From assembly GCF_002865585.1 (NCBI RefSeq), contig NZ_CP025581.1:2356001-2420000 (forward strand): DNA of 64,000 bases, in the 5' to 3' direction. The position numbers were made by a program, and so were the translations under genes. Positions 44,088 to 54,079 of this stretch are shown here, piece by piece. Positions within the stretch are counted from its first letter, which is position 1. Each line of letters begins with the position of its first letter. The DNA is from Nocardioides houyundeii. GTDB lineage: Bacteria > Actinomycetota > Actinomycetes > Propionibacteriales > Nocardioidaceae. Under the pieces are notes generated by a model. That model had not been told where the DNA came from and made no database searches. It worked only from the letters and a program-made list of their open reading frames with translations.

Positions 44088-45536
44088 TTAGTCCAGGGTG
44101 AATCCGACGCGCCGGGTCGCCGGGTCCGCCTCCGTGAGACGCACCGAGACCTTGGCGCCCAGGGGCAGCTCCCGCTCGCTGCTCACCTTCGCCTCGATCG
44201 CCAGGTCCACCAGGTTCACCTCTCCCCGACGCGGGTCCTTCTCGTCCACCTCCACCACCACCGCGTCGAAGGAGTTCCCGACCCGGTCCGCCAGGACCTC
44301 GGCCTCCATCAGGTTGAGGATGGCGTTCTGGTACTGGTTGGCGCGACGACCGGACTCCCGCATCGTGTCGGGGACCTCCTCGAGCTTCGACAGCACCCAT
44401 GACGGCACCTCCTCGCCCGCACACAGCGCCAGGCAGATCTCGGAGGCGTAGCGATCGACCAGGCGGCGCAGCGGAGCGGTGACGTGGGCGTAGTCCGCGG
44501 CGATCGCGGCGTGCCCGGGCTGGGCGGGGACCTCGCCGTGGAACCCGGCGTACCCGCTGCCCCGGAAGAGGCGGGTGCAGGCGACCACCATCGCGGCATG
44601 CCGGGGCTCGGCCGGGTCCAGGGTGCGGACGAAGTCGGAGTAGGCCACCTCGGAGGGCCACTCCAGCCCCAGTCCCTGGGCGGTACGCCGTAGCCGCGCC
44701 ACGTCGCGCGGGTCCGCGGGCGGCAGCGTTCGCAGCAGTCCGACCTGCCCCTGGACCATCAGCGAGGCTGCCGCGATCCCGGTCAGCAGGGAGAGCTGGG
44801 CGTTCCAGCTCTCCACCGGCAGCAGCTGCCGGAACTCCAACTTCCAGCTCGTGCCCGACATGTCGATCTGCTGGTCGGGCAGGGGCAGGCTGACCCCGCC
44901 CCGCGCGGCCTCCCGGGCCAGCCGCAGGGGCCCGACCTCGGCCAGCAGCGCCAGGCTCTCCTGAGCCTGACCGGAGTCGATCAGCTCCTGCGCCTGGTCG
45001 TAGTCGTAGCGGGCGCGGGACCGCACCCGGGCTCGCTCCACGGTGACGTCAGTGCCCTCTCCGGTCTCGTCGAGCGTGAGCGTCCACAGCAGCGCGGGGC
45101 GCACCTGGTCGGGCAGCAGCGAGCCTGCGCCCTCGGAGATGACCGGAGGATGCAGCGGGATCTTGGAGTCGGCACCGTAGAGGGTCTCCCCGCGGCGGTT
45201 GGCCTCGCGGTCGACTGCATCGCCCGGGGTGATGAAGGCCGCGAGGTCGGCGATCGCGTAGTGGACCCGGTAGCCGGACCCTCGACGCTCGATGTGCAGC
45301 ACCTGGTCGAGGTCCATCGCGCCCGGGGGGTCGATGCTGAGGAACGGGATGTCCGTGCGGTCCAGCGCCGGCAGCCGCGGCGCTGCCGCAGCCGCCTCCG
45401 CGACCCGGAGGACCTCCTCGTCGAACTCCGGCGAGACGCCGAGCTCGGCCTGGATCGCGGCGATGCCCTCGCGCAGCTCTCGCGCCGCGACCTCGTCCTC
45501 GGGTCGACGGAACCGGACAACACGTGGCGTGGGCAT
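44088..45536 (-). CDS. RNB-domain ribonuclease
   Basis: 482 residues of the RNase II/R superfamily. The catalytic acidic cluster is seen in DIPFLSIDPPGAMDLDQVLHIE, and later motifs include YAIADLAAFI, LHPPVISEGAGSLLPDQVRPALLWTL and HVTAPLRRLVDRY. It lacks the cold-shock domains of full RNase R and is the short actinobacterial form. A C-terminal S1-like beta domain (NSFDAVVVEVDEKDPRRGEVNLVD) is present. It degrades single-stranded RNA from the 3' end. ATG 45536 lies seven bases after a TAGGGT box, so the mRNA may be leaderless. It is divergent from yaaA. Confidence 0.9.
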   Translation of the reverse strand: MPTPRVVRFRRPEDEVAARELREGIAAIQAELGVSPEFDEEVLRVAEAAAAAPRLPALDRTDIPFLSIDPPGAMDLDQVLHIERRGSGYRVHYAIADLAAFITPGDAVDREANRRGETLYGADSKIPLHPPVISEGAGSLLPDQVRPALLWTLTLDETGEGTDVTVERARVRSRARYDYDQAQELIDSGQAQESLALLAEVGPLRLAREAARGGVSLPLPDQQIDMSGTSWKLEFRQLLPVESWNAQLSLLTGIAAASLMVQGQVGLLRTLPPADPRDVARLRRTAQGLGLEWPSEVAYSDFVRTLDPAEPRHAAMVVACTRLFRGSGYAGFHGEVPAQPGHAAIAADYAHVTAPLRRLVDRYASEICLALCAGEEVPSWVLSKLEEVPDTMRESGRRANQYQNAILNLMEAEVLADRVGNSFDAVVVEVDEKDPRRGEVNLVDLAIEAKVSSERELPLGAKVSVRLTEADPATRRVGFTLD

Positions 45537-45543
45537 GCGCAGC

Positions 45544-45585
45544 ACCCTAGCCACAGGCAGGCCGGGACAGCAGGCGTCCTAGGGT
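45544..45585. promoter_or_regulatory. Divergent leaderless promoters for the RNB gene and yaaA
   Basis: TAGGGT occurs on the minus strand at 45544-45549, seven bases before the RNB ATG. It occurs again on the plus strand at 45580-45585, six bases before the yaaA GTG. Neither gene has a Shine-Dalgarno sequence. The two transcripts would start about 45 bp apart. Confidence 0.6.
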
Positions 45586-45591
45586 TTGCAG

Positions 45592-46371
45592 GTGCTCATC
45601 CTGCTACCGCCGAGTGAGGGGAAGACCGCGCCCCGTCGCGGCCGCCCCCTCGACCTCGACGCTCTGTCCTCCCCCGGTCTCGGGGCCGCGCGCCGCAGCG
45701 TGCTCGACGCCCTGGTCGAGCTGTGCTCGGACAACCCGGTGAAGGCCATGGAGGTCCTGGGCCTGGGGCCCACCCAGGCCGGCCTGGTCGCGAGCAACGC
45801 CGCACTCGCATCGCTCCCCACCGCACGAGCCGATGCGCTCTACACCGGCGTGCTGTACGAGGCGCTGGACTTCGCCGCCCTCTCACCCGCGGCCAAGCGT
45901 CGCGCCACCGCCGGGGTGCGGACCACCTCGGCGCTCTTCGGCCTGGTCGCCCCCGGTGACCGCATCCCCGCCTACCGGCTCTCCGGCGACGCCACGCTGC
46001 CCGGCCTCGGGTCGGTGGCAGGGGTGTGGCGCGACGCCCTGGGCCCTGCGGTGGAGGAGACGCTCGGTGCAGGCCTGCTCGTGGACCTGCGCTCCGGGAC
46101 CTACGCCGCCTTCTGGCGTCCGACGCCCGACCTGGCCCCCCGCGTCGTGGGGGTCCGAGTGCTGCACGAGCACCAGGGCCGACGCAAGGTCGTGAGCCAC
46201 TTCAACAAGGCGACCAAGGGCCGCATCGTGCGGGCCCTCCTGGAGGACGGGGCCAAGCCCCGGACCCCTACCCAGCTGGCCGAGGCCCTGCGCAGGCTGG
46301 GCTGGGACGTCGAGCAGGGCTCCCCCGGCCCGCGAGGGACCCAGCTCGACGTCGTGGTCAGCGAGCTCTGA
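45592..46371 (+). CDS. yaaA: Peroxide stress protein YaaA (DUF328)
   Basis: 259 residues starting GTG at 45592: LILLPPSEGKTAP is the family N-terminus. Other marks are LYTGVLYEALDF, APGDRIPAYRLSG, DLRSGTYAAFW and VVSHFNKATKGRIVRAL. YaaA lowers free iron during peroxide stress in E. coli and has a DNA-binding cleft; the actinobacterial proteins are a shorter variant. Start choice rests on TAGGGT six bases upstream. Confidence 0.9.
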   Translation: MLILLPPSEGKTAPRRGRPLDLDALSSPGLGAARRSVLDALVELCSDNPVKAMEVLGLGPTQAGLVASNAALASLPTARADALYTGVLYEALDFAALSPAAKRRATAGVRTTSALFGLVAPGDRIPAYRLSGDATLPGLGSVAGVWRDALGPAVEETLGAGLLVDLRSGTYAAFWRPTPDLAPRVVGVRVLHEHQGRRKVVSHFNKATKGRIVRALLEDGAKPRTPTQLAEALRRLGWDVEQGSPGPRGTQLDVVVSEL

Positions 46372-46374
46372 GCC

Positions 46375-47126
46375 TCAGCTGGAGGGCAGCCCCGACTCCG
46401 CGGTCCGGACCAGGATCCGGTTGCACTCCTCGCACCGGACCACCTGGTCGGTCGGGGTGTTGTTGATGACCGCGAGCTCGGCGTGGTCCAGGGTGAGACG
46501 GCAGCCGCTGCACTGGCGGGCGCGCAGCAGTGCGGCACCGACGCCGTCCTTCGTCTGGCGCAGCTTGTCGTAGAGGGACAGCAGGTCCTCGGGATCTCGG
46601 CCGCGACGGGCGCCCGCTGCCCGATGGCCGCGTGCAGCTCGGCGTCGATCTCGGCCGACTTGCGCTCGCGGCCGGCCTCCAGCTCGGCGAGACGCTCCTC
46701 GTGACCCGCGAGCTCCTCGCGCAGCCTCTCCAGGCTCGCCTCGGCCCGCTCGGCCTGCTCCATGATGTCGAGCTCGGAGTCCTCCAGGCTGCTCACCCGG
46801 CGCTCCAGCGACTCCAGCTCGTAGGTCATCCGCTGCAGGTCCTTGGGGTTGGTGATCAGCCCACGGTCCATGCGGTCCCGGTCGCGGGCGCGCCGCGCCC
46901 GCGCCTGCTCCACGTCCGCCTCGGCCTTGGCCTGCTCGACGCTGAGGTCGTCGACCACGATCTGGGCGTCGCGGACCTTGTCGAGGATGGCGTCGCGGCT
47001 GACGCGGAGGGCGTCGATCTCAGCGGTCTCGGGCAGGTGGGCGCGCCGGTGACGGAGCTGGTCCACTCGTGCGTCGATCTCCTGGAGGTCCAGAAGTCGG
47101 CTTTGGGTGGCGGGGTCGGCTTTCAG
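46375..47126 (-). CDS. Coiled-coil C4 zinc-ribbon protein (apparent frameshift, probable CTG start)
   Basis: 250 residues after correction. A long antiparallel coiled coil (KADPATQSRLLDLQEIDARVDQLRHRRAHLPE onward) is followed by a zinc ribbon with four cysteines, CSGC and CEEC, visible in the +1 frame. The frame breaks at a three-base G run (plus strand 46591-46593): EIP should continue EDLLSLYDKLRQTKDG. AAGGAG stands seven bases before CTG at 47126, giving the family start (M)KADPATQ; the GTG at 47195 would overlap the Nif3 gene. Homologues such as Rv2229c sit beside nif3 in many actinobacteria. A nucleic-acid role is suspected but unproven. Confidence 0.75.
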
Positions 47127-47151
47127 CGGGTGCTCCTTCAGAGGTGGGTCG

Positions 47152-48270
47152 TCAGACCCGGAATGTCCAGGGGTCCGTGCAGATGGTGCTGACACGGGTC
47201 TCCACCGTATCGCTCCACTGCCGCGCGACCATCGCCTCCACCACCGGGAGCCAGGTCCACTCCGCCGCCCAGTGAGCGATGTCGAGGAGCGCCGGGCCGT
47301 TCTTCTCTATGAACTCCGAGGCCGGGTGGTGCCTGAGGTCGCTGGTGACGTAGACATCGACCTCCTCGCCGGCCACCCGGTCGAGCAGGAAGTCGCCGGC
47401 TCCCCCGACCACGGCCACCCGGCGTACCGGACGTCGCGGGTCGCCCGCGACGCGCACCCCGTGGGCGGTCGCCGGGAGGGCGTCCGCGACGGCCTTGGCG
47501 AACTCCCCCAGGGTGGTCGGTGCCACCTCGCCCACCCGACCGGTGCCGGTGGTCCGCGATCCCGGGTCGGCCATCTCGGTGACGTGGTACGACGGCTCCT
47601 CGTAGGGGTGGGCCGCCAGCAGGGCGCGGAGCACCTGCGCCCGGCGCTCCCGCGGGACCACCACCTCGATGCGCTCCTCCACCACCTCCTCCAGCCTGCC
47701 CGGGCTCCCGACCGCCGGTCGAGCCCCCTCCAGGGGCCGGAACCGGCCCTGTCCCGGCACGGAGAAGCTGCACTGGTCGTAGTCCCCCAGTGCTCCGGCA
47801 CCCGCCGCGGCCAGGACCTCTCGCACGGTCTCGGCAGCACTGGTGGGCACGTGCACCGCCAGCACGTCGAGCTGCATCCCGGCACCGGGGACCAACGGCG
47901 ACAGGTCGTGCAGTCCCAGCGCCGTGGCCAGCGACTCCGAGACACCGCCCACCGCCTGGTCGGCGTTGGTGTGCGCCGTCAGCAGGGCGCAGCCGGCCGT
48001 CGCGAGGACGTGCGCGGTGCGCCCCTTGGCCGTGGTGGCCGGGAACCCGTGCACGGGCTTGAGGAAGAGCGGGTGGTGCACCACCAGGAGGTCCGCACCC
48101 CACTCCGCGGCCTCGCGCGCGACCTGGAGGGTGGGGTCGACCGCGAACAGCACCTTGTCCACCCTCGATTCGGGGTCCCCCAGCACCAGGCCGACGGCGT
48201 CCCAGGAGTCTGCGGTGGCGGGTGGGTACCACGCGTGGACCTGGCTGACGACCTCACGGAGCAGGGGCAT
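47152..48270 (-). CDS. Nif3-like dinuclear metal-centre protein
   Basis: 372 residues, the three-part form (Nif3 halves around a PII-like insert). Metal ligands lie in LLVVHHPLFLK (near residue 63) and in the C-terminal DLRHHPASEFIEKNGPALLDIAHWAAEWT. The insert includes AHPYEEPSYHVTEM. Members form hexamers and bind two metal ions; some relatives are GTP cyclohydrolase I type 2-like in name only. It is directly upstream of the zinc-ribbon gene (25 bp), a conserved pair. Confidence 0.92.
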   Translation of the reverse strand: MPLLREVVSQVHAWYPPATADSWDAVGLVLGDPESRVDKVLFAVDPTLQVAREAAEWGADLLVVHHPLFLKPVHGFPATTAKGRTAHVLATAGCALLTAHTNADQAVGGVSESLATALGLHDLSPLVPGAGMQLDVLAVHVPTSAAETVREVLAAAGAGALGDYDQCSFSVPGQGRFRPLEGARPAVGSPGRLEEVVEERIEVVVPRERRAQVLRALLAAHPYEEPSYHVTEMADPGSRTTGTGRVGEVAPTTLGEFAKAVADALPATAHGVRVAGDPRRPVRRVAVVGGAGDFLLDRVAGEEVDVYVTSDLRHHPASEFIEKNGPALLDIAHWAAEWTWLPVVEAMVARQWSDTVETRVSTICTDPWTFRV

Positions 48271-48301
48271 GCGGCCGAGGATATCGAGACGAGGAACGAG
48301 G

Positions 48302-48373
48302 TGCGTCGGGACGGTTTCGAACCGCCGACCGCTCGGGTGTAAACCGAGTGCTCTACCGCTGAGCTACCGACGC
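48302..48373 (-). tRNA. tRNA-Val (anticodon UAC)
   Basis: 72 nt with a full cloverleaf: acceptor GCGTCGG/CCGACGC, D stem GCTC/GAGC, anticodon stem CTCGG/CCGAG with loop TTTACAC (anticodon TAC), and T stem with loop TTCGAAA. The discriminator is A and CCA is not encoded. It stands alone, beside nif3. Confidence 0.96.
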
Positions 48374-48386
48374 AGGGGGCGGGCAC

Positions 48387-48417
48387 AGACTACGCGACGA
48401 GCAGCCCGGAGGTCACA
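48387..48417 (-). promoter_or_regulatory. Probable promoter of the tRNA-Val gene
   Basis: On the minus strand TGTGAC (48412-48417) and TAGTCT (48387-48392) are 19 bases apart and end 13 bases before the tRNA 5' end. The -10 fit is good, the spacing slightly long. Confidence 0.45.
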
Positions 48418-48442
48418 GCACGGCCGGGCCCTGAAATGCGTC

Positions 48443-48474
48443 GAGCCGCTGGCGTCTCGGGTCACCAGCGGCTC
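48443..48474 (-). terminator. Hairpin between ahpE and the tRNA, possible terminator
   Basis: A 10-bp stem (48443-48452 with 48465-48474, GAGCCGCTGG arm) with a 12-base loop lies about 130 bp past the ahpE stop. It may end the ahpE transcript before the tRNA promoter. Confidence 0.5.
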
Positions 48475-48602
48475 AACACGACAGAGTCTAGGTCCGCTCG
48501 AGAACCGCTGTCCCGGGTTTCAGGTAAAACTTCGGGACAAGTTCCTCGGCTCCTCAGGCATGCCGGAGGCACGAGCGCGCCGGGGGTCGCTGCGAGCTCG
48601 GG

Positions 48603-49067
48603 TCAGACTGCGGCGCGCAGCTGCTCCAGGTGCTGGTCCAGGTCGCGTCCCTTGGCTGCCGCGTTGTGCACCGACCAGCGGAGCAGCCCGTCCCGGTCGA
48701 TCACGTACGACGACCGGTGCGGCGCCCCCTTCGCCTCGTCGAACACCTCGTACTCCCGCGAGACCCGGCCGTGCGGCCAGAAGTCCGAGAGCAGGGGAAA
48801 GTTGAGGCCGTCCGAGTCGGCGAAGGCCCGCAGCGAGTAGGTCGGGTCGCAGGAGATGGCGAGCACCTCGGTGTCGAAGGTCATGAACTCCGACAACCGG
48901 TCGCGGATCCCGGCCATCTCGCCGGTGCAGACCCCGGAGAAGGCGAAGGGGTAGAACAGGATGACCACGGCCTTGGAACCGCGGAAGCCGGACAGCGAGA
49001 CGTCCTGGCCGAACTGGTCGCGCAGGGTGAAGTCGGGGGCCGGTGCGCCCAGGGTGAGTCCACTCAT
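48603..49067 (-). CDS. ahpE: One-cysteine peroxiredoxin, AhpE family
   Basis: 154 residues. The peroxidatic cysteine is Cys47 in FYPFAFSGVCTGEM, with the nearby conserved Thr48 and the Arg in SREYEVF. AhpE reduces peroxides, including fatty-acid hydroperoxides and peroxynitrite in mycobacteria. ATG 49067 gives the family start (M)SGLTLGAPAPDFTL. It sits in the conserved actinobacterial neighbourhood of DUF3052 and aceE, here with an acyl-CoA ligase gene in between. Confidence 0.9.
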   Translation of the reverse strand: MSGLTLGAPAPDFTLRDQFGQDVSLSGFRGSKAVVILFYPFAFSGVCTGEMAGIRDRLSEFMTFDTEVLAISCDPTYSLRAFADSDGLNFPLLSDFWPHGRVSREYEVFDEAKGAPHRSSYVIDRDGLLRWSVHNAAAKGRDLDQHLEQLRAAV

Positions 49068-49107
49068 GATGGCGTCATCCTCGCACCGGCCCCCGCCCTC
49101 GGCGCAC

Positions 49108-50691
49108 TCAGGGGCGGCGGGCCAGCTCCCGCTTGAGGATCTTGCCGGTGGCGTTCCTCGGCAGCTCGTTGACGAAGACGATCTCCCGCGGCACCTTGTA
49201 GCGGGCCAGGTTGCCCCGGACCCAGTCCTTGAGGATCGTCTCGTCCGCAGCGGCGGGGTCGGAGACCACCACGAAGGCCCGCAGCCGCTTGCCGAACTCG
49301 TCGTCCTCGACCCCGACCGCGGCGGCCTCGACGACGGCGTCATGACGGCACAGGCAGTCCTCGACCTCCTTGGGAAAGACGTTCTCCCCACCGCTGACGA
49401 TCATCTCGTCGTCGCGGCCCTCGACGTAGAGGCGACCGTCCGGTCCGAACCGCCCCACGTCCCCGGTCGACATCAGGTCCCCGACCATCTCCTTGCCACC
49501 GCCTCCGGTGTAGCCCTCGAACAGCATCGAGTTGCTCACGAAGATGCGACCCGACTCTCCGTCCGGCACGGGCTGCCCGTCCGGGTCCAGCACCTTCACC
49601 ACCGTCGCGTACGGCGGCTTGCCCGCCGACGTCGGCGCCTGCCGCAGGTCCTCGGGTGTCGCGATGGAGGCGTAGGCGACCTCGGTGGACCCGTAGATGT
49701 TGTAGAGGTTGTCGCCGAACCGGTCCATCCACGCCAGGGCGAAGTCACCGGGCAGCGCCGACCCGGACGACGCCACCATCTTCAGCGACGGCAGCTCGAC
49801 ACTGTCGAGCACCTCGGGCGGCAGCTGCAGGATGCGCTGGAGCATCACCGGGATCACGATGAAGGAGTCGCACTCGTACTCGCGGATGGTCTTCAGCGCG
49901 TCCTCGGGATCGAACTTGCGCCGCAGCACCACCGTCGAGCCGAGCAGCATGCCGAGGAACAGGTGGGCGAATCCCCAGGTGTGGAACAGCGGAGCCGCGA
50001 TGTGCGTGCGCCACCGCGCCTTGAGCGGGAGCCGCGACATGAGCGCCACGGCATTGCTGATCCCGGCCTCCTTGCGGGGCGCCCCCTTCGGGGTGCCGGT
50101 CGTTCCGGAGGTCAGGATCACCAGCCGCGCGTGGTGCTCCGGCGGGGTCAGGTCGGTGGTGGGGTACTTCGCGATCAGCGACTCCATCGAGTCGGGGTGG
50201 CCCTCGGTGTCGGTCCAGGCCAGCAGCCGGTGCTGGACCTCGGCGGCCGAGAGGAGGTCGATGAACTCCTCGTCATGGATCACCAGCACCGGCTTCTCGC
50301 GGGCGATGACGTCGATGAGCTGCGGTGCCGCGAAGGCGGTGTTGAGGTAGAGCAGGTCGGCGCCGAGCTTCGCCGCCCCGATCGTGGCGTCGACGAAGCC
50401 GCGGTGGTTGCGGCACATGATGGCGACCTGGTCGCCCTCGCCCACTCCACGCTCGGCCAGGGCGTGCGCCAGGGCGTTGGAACGGGTGTGGATCTGGGCG
50501 AAGGTCAGCGATCCGAGCTCGTCGATCAGCCCGACCTGGTCGGGGCTGGTGACGGCGAGCTGGGCGAAGCCGCCGGCCGGGCCGGTCCCCCAGGCCGTGA
50601 CCGTCTTGACGATCTTGGAAAGCACGATGGGCGACATGGGCCGCACGACACCGGCACGCGTGAGTACGGACAGGGTCTTGGCGATGCTCAA
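49108..50691 (-). CDS. Acyl-CoA ligase (AMP-forming), FadD-like
   Basis: 527 residues of the ANL superfamily. It activates a carboxylic acid with ATP and joins it to CoA. Motifs: VILTSGTTGTPKGAPR (P-loop, near residue 195), YNIYGSTEVAYAS (near 345), STGDVGRFGPDGRLYVEGRDDEMIVSGGENVFPKEVE (adenylate hinge) and the catalytic lysine in NATGKILKREL. Substrate is probably a medium or long fatty acid, but cannot be fixed. The start is TTG at 50691 with GAGGA five bases upstream. It follows DUF3052 and precedes ahpE. Confidence 0.88.
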   Translation of the reverse strand: MSIAKTLSVLTRAGVVRPMSPIVLSKIVKTVTAWGTGPAGGFAQLAVTSPDQVGLIDELGSLTFAQIHTRSNALAHALAERGVGEGDQVAIMCRNHRGFVDATIGAAKLGADLLYLNTAFAAPQLIDVIAREKPVLVIHDEEFIDLLSAAEVQHRLLAWTDTEGHPDSMESLIAKYPTTDLTPPEHHARLVILTSGTTGTPKGAPRKEAGISNAVALMSRLPLKARWRTHIAAPLFHTWGFAHLFLGMLLGSTVVLRRKFDPEDALKTIREYECDSFIVIPVMLQRILQLPPEVLDSVELPSLKMVASSGSALPGDFALAWMDRFGDNLYNIYGSTEVAYASIATPEDLRQAPTSAGKPPYATVVKVLDPDGQPVPDGESGRIFVSNSMLFEGYTGGGGKEMVGDLMSTGDVGRFGPDGRLYVEGRDDEMIVSGGENVFPKEVEDCLCRHDAVVEAAAVGVEDDEFGKRLRAFVVVSDPAAADETILKDWVRGNLARYKVPREIVFVNELPRNATGKILKRELARRP

Positions 50692-50733
50692 TGGGGTCCT
50701 CGGGGCTCGGCCGACCCCACTCGGAGGCCGGCG

Positions 50734-51171
50734 TCAGGCGGGCGTCTTGGGCGTGACCAGGCGAGTGGCTTGCCAGTCCTTGCTGACTGCGGCCGTCGTG
50801 GTCTGGGCCAGGCCCGCGATCGGCGCGGCCTCGGCGATGTCGGTGGCGGCGACACTGTTGGGTCGTCCCACCTTGGGGGTGAGGAGCCAGATCGCGCCTC
50901 CGCCGACGAGGTCGGTCTTGGCGTCCACGAGGCCGTCGACGAGGTCTCCGTCCTCCGAGCGCCACCACAGCAGCACGGCGTCCACGACGTTGCCGTAGTC
51001 CCCGTCGACCATGTCGGCATCGATGCAGTCCTCGATGGCGATCCGCAGGTCGTCGTCGGTGTCGTTGTCCCAGCCGAGCTCCTGCACCACCAGGCCGGAC
51101 GTGAGTCCCAACCGTGTTGCAGGGCTGCCGCCCGTTCCTTGGGTGGACTGTCCGCCCACGCTCGCACTCAA
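50734..51171 (-). CDS. DUF3052 family protein
   Basis: 145 residues from TTG 51171, which has AAGGAG six bases upstream. The core ATRLGLTSGLVVQELGWDNDTDDDLRIAIEDCIDADMVDGDYGNVVDAVLLWWRSEDGDLVD is the DUF3052 signature, nearly restricted to actinobacteria. A short extension (TRLVTPKTPA) closes it. GTG 51198 or 51189 are other possible starts. The function is unknown; its fixed place beside aceE and ahpE is notable. It is divergent from aceE. Confidence 0.85.
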   Translation of the reverse strand: MSASVGGQSTQGTGGSPATRLGLTSGLVVQELGWDNDTDDDLRIAIEDCIDADMVDGDYGNVVDAVLLWWRSEDGDLVDGLVDAKTDLVGGGAIWLLTPKVGRPNSVAATDIAEAAPIAGLAQTTTAAVSKDWQATRLVTPKTPA

Positions 51172-51308
51172 CGAACTCTCCTTCGTCACCCGGTTCACCC
51201 CGCCAGTGTGCGGAGTGGGGAGTAGTCCAGCGGAGTATGGGCTCGAGCGCAACCCCACGTACCGGTGGGTAGATTTTCCGGCGCCTTCACGCGTGCAACG
51301 ATGCTGTT

Positions 51309-54074
51309 GTGAGCGACCAGAAGAGCACCGAACGTCAGCACCTGCCGTCCGTGATCCACGAGGGGCTTCCCACCCAGCTGCCGGACATCGATCCCGACGA
51401 GACGGCGGAGTGGTTGGCCAGCTTCGACGCCATGCTGGACGAGAAGGGGCGAGAGCGCGCCCGTTACCTGATGCTGAGGCTGCTGGAGCGGTCCCGGGAG
51501 AAGCAGGTGGGGGTCCCGGCCCTGCGCTCGACCGACTACATCAACACGATTCCGCCCGAGCGCGAGCCCTGGTTCCCCGGTGACGAGGAGACCGAGCGCC
51601 GGATCCGGGCGTTCATCCGCTGGAACGCCGCGGTCATGGTCTCCAGCGCCAACCGCAAGGGGCTCGAGGTCGGCGGACACATCGCCACATACCAGTCCGC
51701 GGCCAGCCTCTACGAGGTCGGCTTCAACCACTTCTTCCGCGGCAAGGACCACCCCGGTGGCGGCGACCAGGTGTACATCCAGGGTCACGCCTCCCCCGGC
51801 ATCTACGCGCGCGCCTTCCTCGAGGGCCGGTTGACCCAGGAACAGCTCTACCGCTTCCGCCAGGAGGTCCAGCACGGTCCCGGCGCCGGCCTGCCGTCGT
51901 ACCCGCACCCGCGGCTGATGTCGGACTTCTGGGAGTTCCCGACGGTGTCCATGGGGCTCACGGGCATCAACTCGATCTACCAGGCCCGCTTCAACCGCTA
52001 CCTGCAGAACCGCGGCATCAAGGACACCGAGCAGCAGCACGTCTGGGCCTTCCTGGGCGACGGCGAGATGGCCGAGCCGGAGTCGCTGGGCGCCATCCGG
52101 GTCGCGGCCCGCGAGGAGCTCGACAACCTCACCTGGGTCATCAACTGCAACCTCCAGCAGCTCGACGGACCCGTCACCGGCAACGGCAAGATCATCCAGG
52201 AGCTGGAGGCCAACTTCCGCGGCGCCGGGTGGAACGTCATCAAGGTCATCTGGGGTCGGGACTGGGACCCGCTGCTGGCGCGCGACGTCGACGGCGTGCT
52301 GGTCAACCGGATGAACACCATCCCGGACGGCCAGTTCCAGACCTACCACTCCGAGGGCGGCGCCTACGTCCGCGACCACTTCTTCGGAGTGGATCCCAGG
52401 CTGCGCAAGCTGGTGGAGCACATGAGCGACCAGCAGATCGAGAAGCTGTCCCGCGGCGGTCACGACTACCGCAAGGTGTACGCCGCCTTCGACGCGGCCA
52501 GCAAGCACGTCGGGCAGCCCACCGTGATCCTGGCCCACACCATCAAGGGCTGGACGATCGACGCGCTGGAGGGCAAGAACGCCACGCACCAGATGAAGAA
52601 GCTCACCCCCGCGGACCTGAAGAAGTACCGCGACCGGCTCTACCTGCCGATCAGCGACCGCGACCTCGAGGAGTCCTACGACCGCACGGGGGGCGCACCG
52701 TTCTTCCACCCCGGCAAGGACTCGCCGGAGATCGAGTACATGCTCGAGCGCCGCAAGGCCCTCGGTGGGGCCATCCCCCGCCGGGTGGACCGGGCCAAGC
52801 CGCTCGCCCTGCCCGGCAAGGAGGCCTACGCCGATCTGAAGCAGGGCTCGGGGAAGAACCAGGTCGCCACCACGATGGCCGTGGTGCGCCAGCTGCGCGA
52901 CTGGATGAAGCACCCCGACATCGGCAACCGGATCGTCCCGATCGCCCCCGACGAGTACCGGACCTTCGGGATGGACTCGATGTTCCCGAGCGCCAAGGTC
53001 TACAACCCCGGCGGTCAGCAGTACGACTCAGTGGACCGCAAGCTGCTGCTGGCCTACAAGGAGTCCCAGTCCGGTCAGATGCTGCACGAGGGCATCTCCG
53101 AGGCCGGTGCCATGGCCTCGGCCACCGCCGCCGGCTCGGCGTACTCCACGCACGGCGAGCACATGATCCCGTTCTACATCTTCTACTCGATGTTCGGCTT
53201 CCAGCGCACCGGCGACTCGATCTGGGCGATGGCCGACCAGCTGGCCCGCGGCTTCCTGATCGGCGCCACGGCGGGTCGCACGACGCTGACGGGCGAGGGC
53301 CTGCAGCACGCCGACGGGCACTCGCCGCTGCTGGCCGCGAGCAACCCCGCGGTCGTGCACTACGACCCCGCGCTGGCCTACGAGGTCGCCCACATCATGG
53401 AGTCGGGGCTGCACCGGATGTACGGCGCCGAGGCAGAGAACGTGATCTTCTACCTGACCGTCTACAACGAGCCGATCTCCCAGCCCGCGGAGCCCGAGGA
53501 CGTCGACACCGAGGGGATCCTGCGCGGCATCCACCGGGTCGGGGTCGCCGAGGGCGACGGCCCGCGGGTACAGCTGCTGGCCTCCGGCGTCGGCTGGCCC
53601 TGGATCGACAAGGCCGCTGCGCTGCTGCGCGAGGACTGGGGAGTCGCCGCGGACACCTGGTCGGTCACCTCGTGGAACGAGCTGGCCCGCGACGGCGTCT
53701 CGGCCGAGCAGTGGAACCTGTTGAACCCCGGCGAGCCGCGCCGTACGGCGTACGTCACCGACAAGCTGCAGGGCGCCCGCGGCCCGGTGGTCGCGGTGTC
53801 GGACTACATGAGCGCGGTCCCGCTGCAGATCGCCCGCTGGGTGCCTGCCGACTACCGGGTGCTGGGGACCGACGGCTTCGGGTTCGCCGACACCCGTCCG
53901 GCGGCTCGACGGTTCTTCCAGGTCGACGCGGAGTCGGTGGTGGTCCAGGCCCTGCAGGCCCTGGCCGACGCCGGCGAGATCGGTGTGGACAAGGTGGTCG
54001 AGGCGGCCCGGCAGTACCGGATCGACGACCCGACGGCCGTCGCCGACGTGCCCCAGGAGGGCGGGGACGCCTGA
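51309..54074 (+). CDS. aceE: Pyruvate dehydrogenase E1, homodimeric type
   Basis: 921 residues. AceE decarboxylates pyruvate with thiamine diphosphate and passes the acetyl group to lipoyl E2. The ThDP motif is [16 protein letters not shown] through [17 protein letters not shown] (near residues 245-290). Others are [19 protein letters not shown] near 120, HTIKGWTI near 415 and [25 protein letters not shown] near 615. The length and motifs are those of actinobacterial AceE. GTG 51309 lies six bases after AACGAT, a possible -10 box, and has no Shine-Dalgarno sequence, so a leaderless mRNA is possible. A bidirectional hairpin follows at 54084. Confidence 0.95.
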   Translation: MSDQKSTERQHLPSVIHEGLPTQLPDIDPDETAEWLASFDAMLDEKGRERARYLMLRLLERSREKQVGVPALRSTDYINTIPPEREPWFPGDEETERRIRAFIRWNAAVMVSSANRKGLEVGGHIATYQSAASLYEVGFNHFFRGKDHPGGGDQVYIQGHASPGIYARAFLEGRLTQEQLYRFRQEVQHGPGAGLPSYPHPRLMSDFWEFPTVSMGLTGINSIYQARFNRYLQNRGIKDTEQQHVWAFLGDGEMAEPESLGAIRVAAREELDNLTWVINCNLQQLDGPVTGNGKIIQELEANFRGAGWNVIKVIWGRDWDPLLARDVDGVLVNRMNTIPDGQFQTYHSEGGAYVRDHFFGVDPRLRKLVEHMSDQQIEKLSRGGHDYRKVYAAFDAASKHVGQPTVILAHTIKGWTIDALEGKNATHQMKKLTPADLKKYRDRLYLPISDRDLEESYDRTGGAPFFHPGKDSPEIEYMLERRKALGGAIPRRVDRAKPLALPGKEAYADLKQGSGKNQVATTMAVVRQLRDWMKHPDIGNRIVPIAPDEYRTFGMDSMFPSAKVYNPGGQQYDSVDRKLLLAYKESQSGQMLHEGISEAGAMASATAAGSAYSTHGEHMIPFYIFYSMFGFQRTGDSIWAMADQLARGFLIGATAGRTTLTGEGLQHADGHSPLLAASNPAVVHYDPALAYEVAHIMESGLHRMYGAEAENVIFYLTVYNEPISQPAEPEDVDTEGILRGIHRVGVAEGDGPRVQLLASGVGWPWIDKAAALLREDWGVAADTWSVTSWNELARDGVSAEQWNLLNPGEPRRTAYVTDKLQGARGPVVAVSDYMSAVPLQIARWVPADYRVLGTDGFGFADTRPAARRFFQVDAESVVVQALQALADAGEIGVDKVVEAARQYRIDDPTAVADVPQEGGDA

Positions 54075-54079
54075 CCCGC

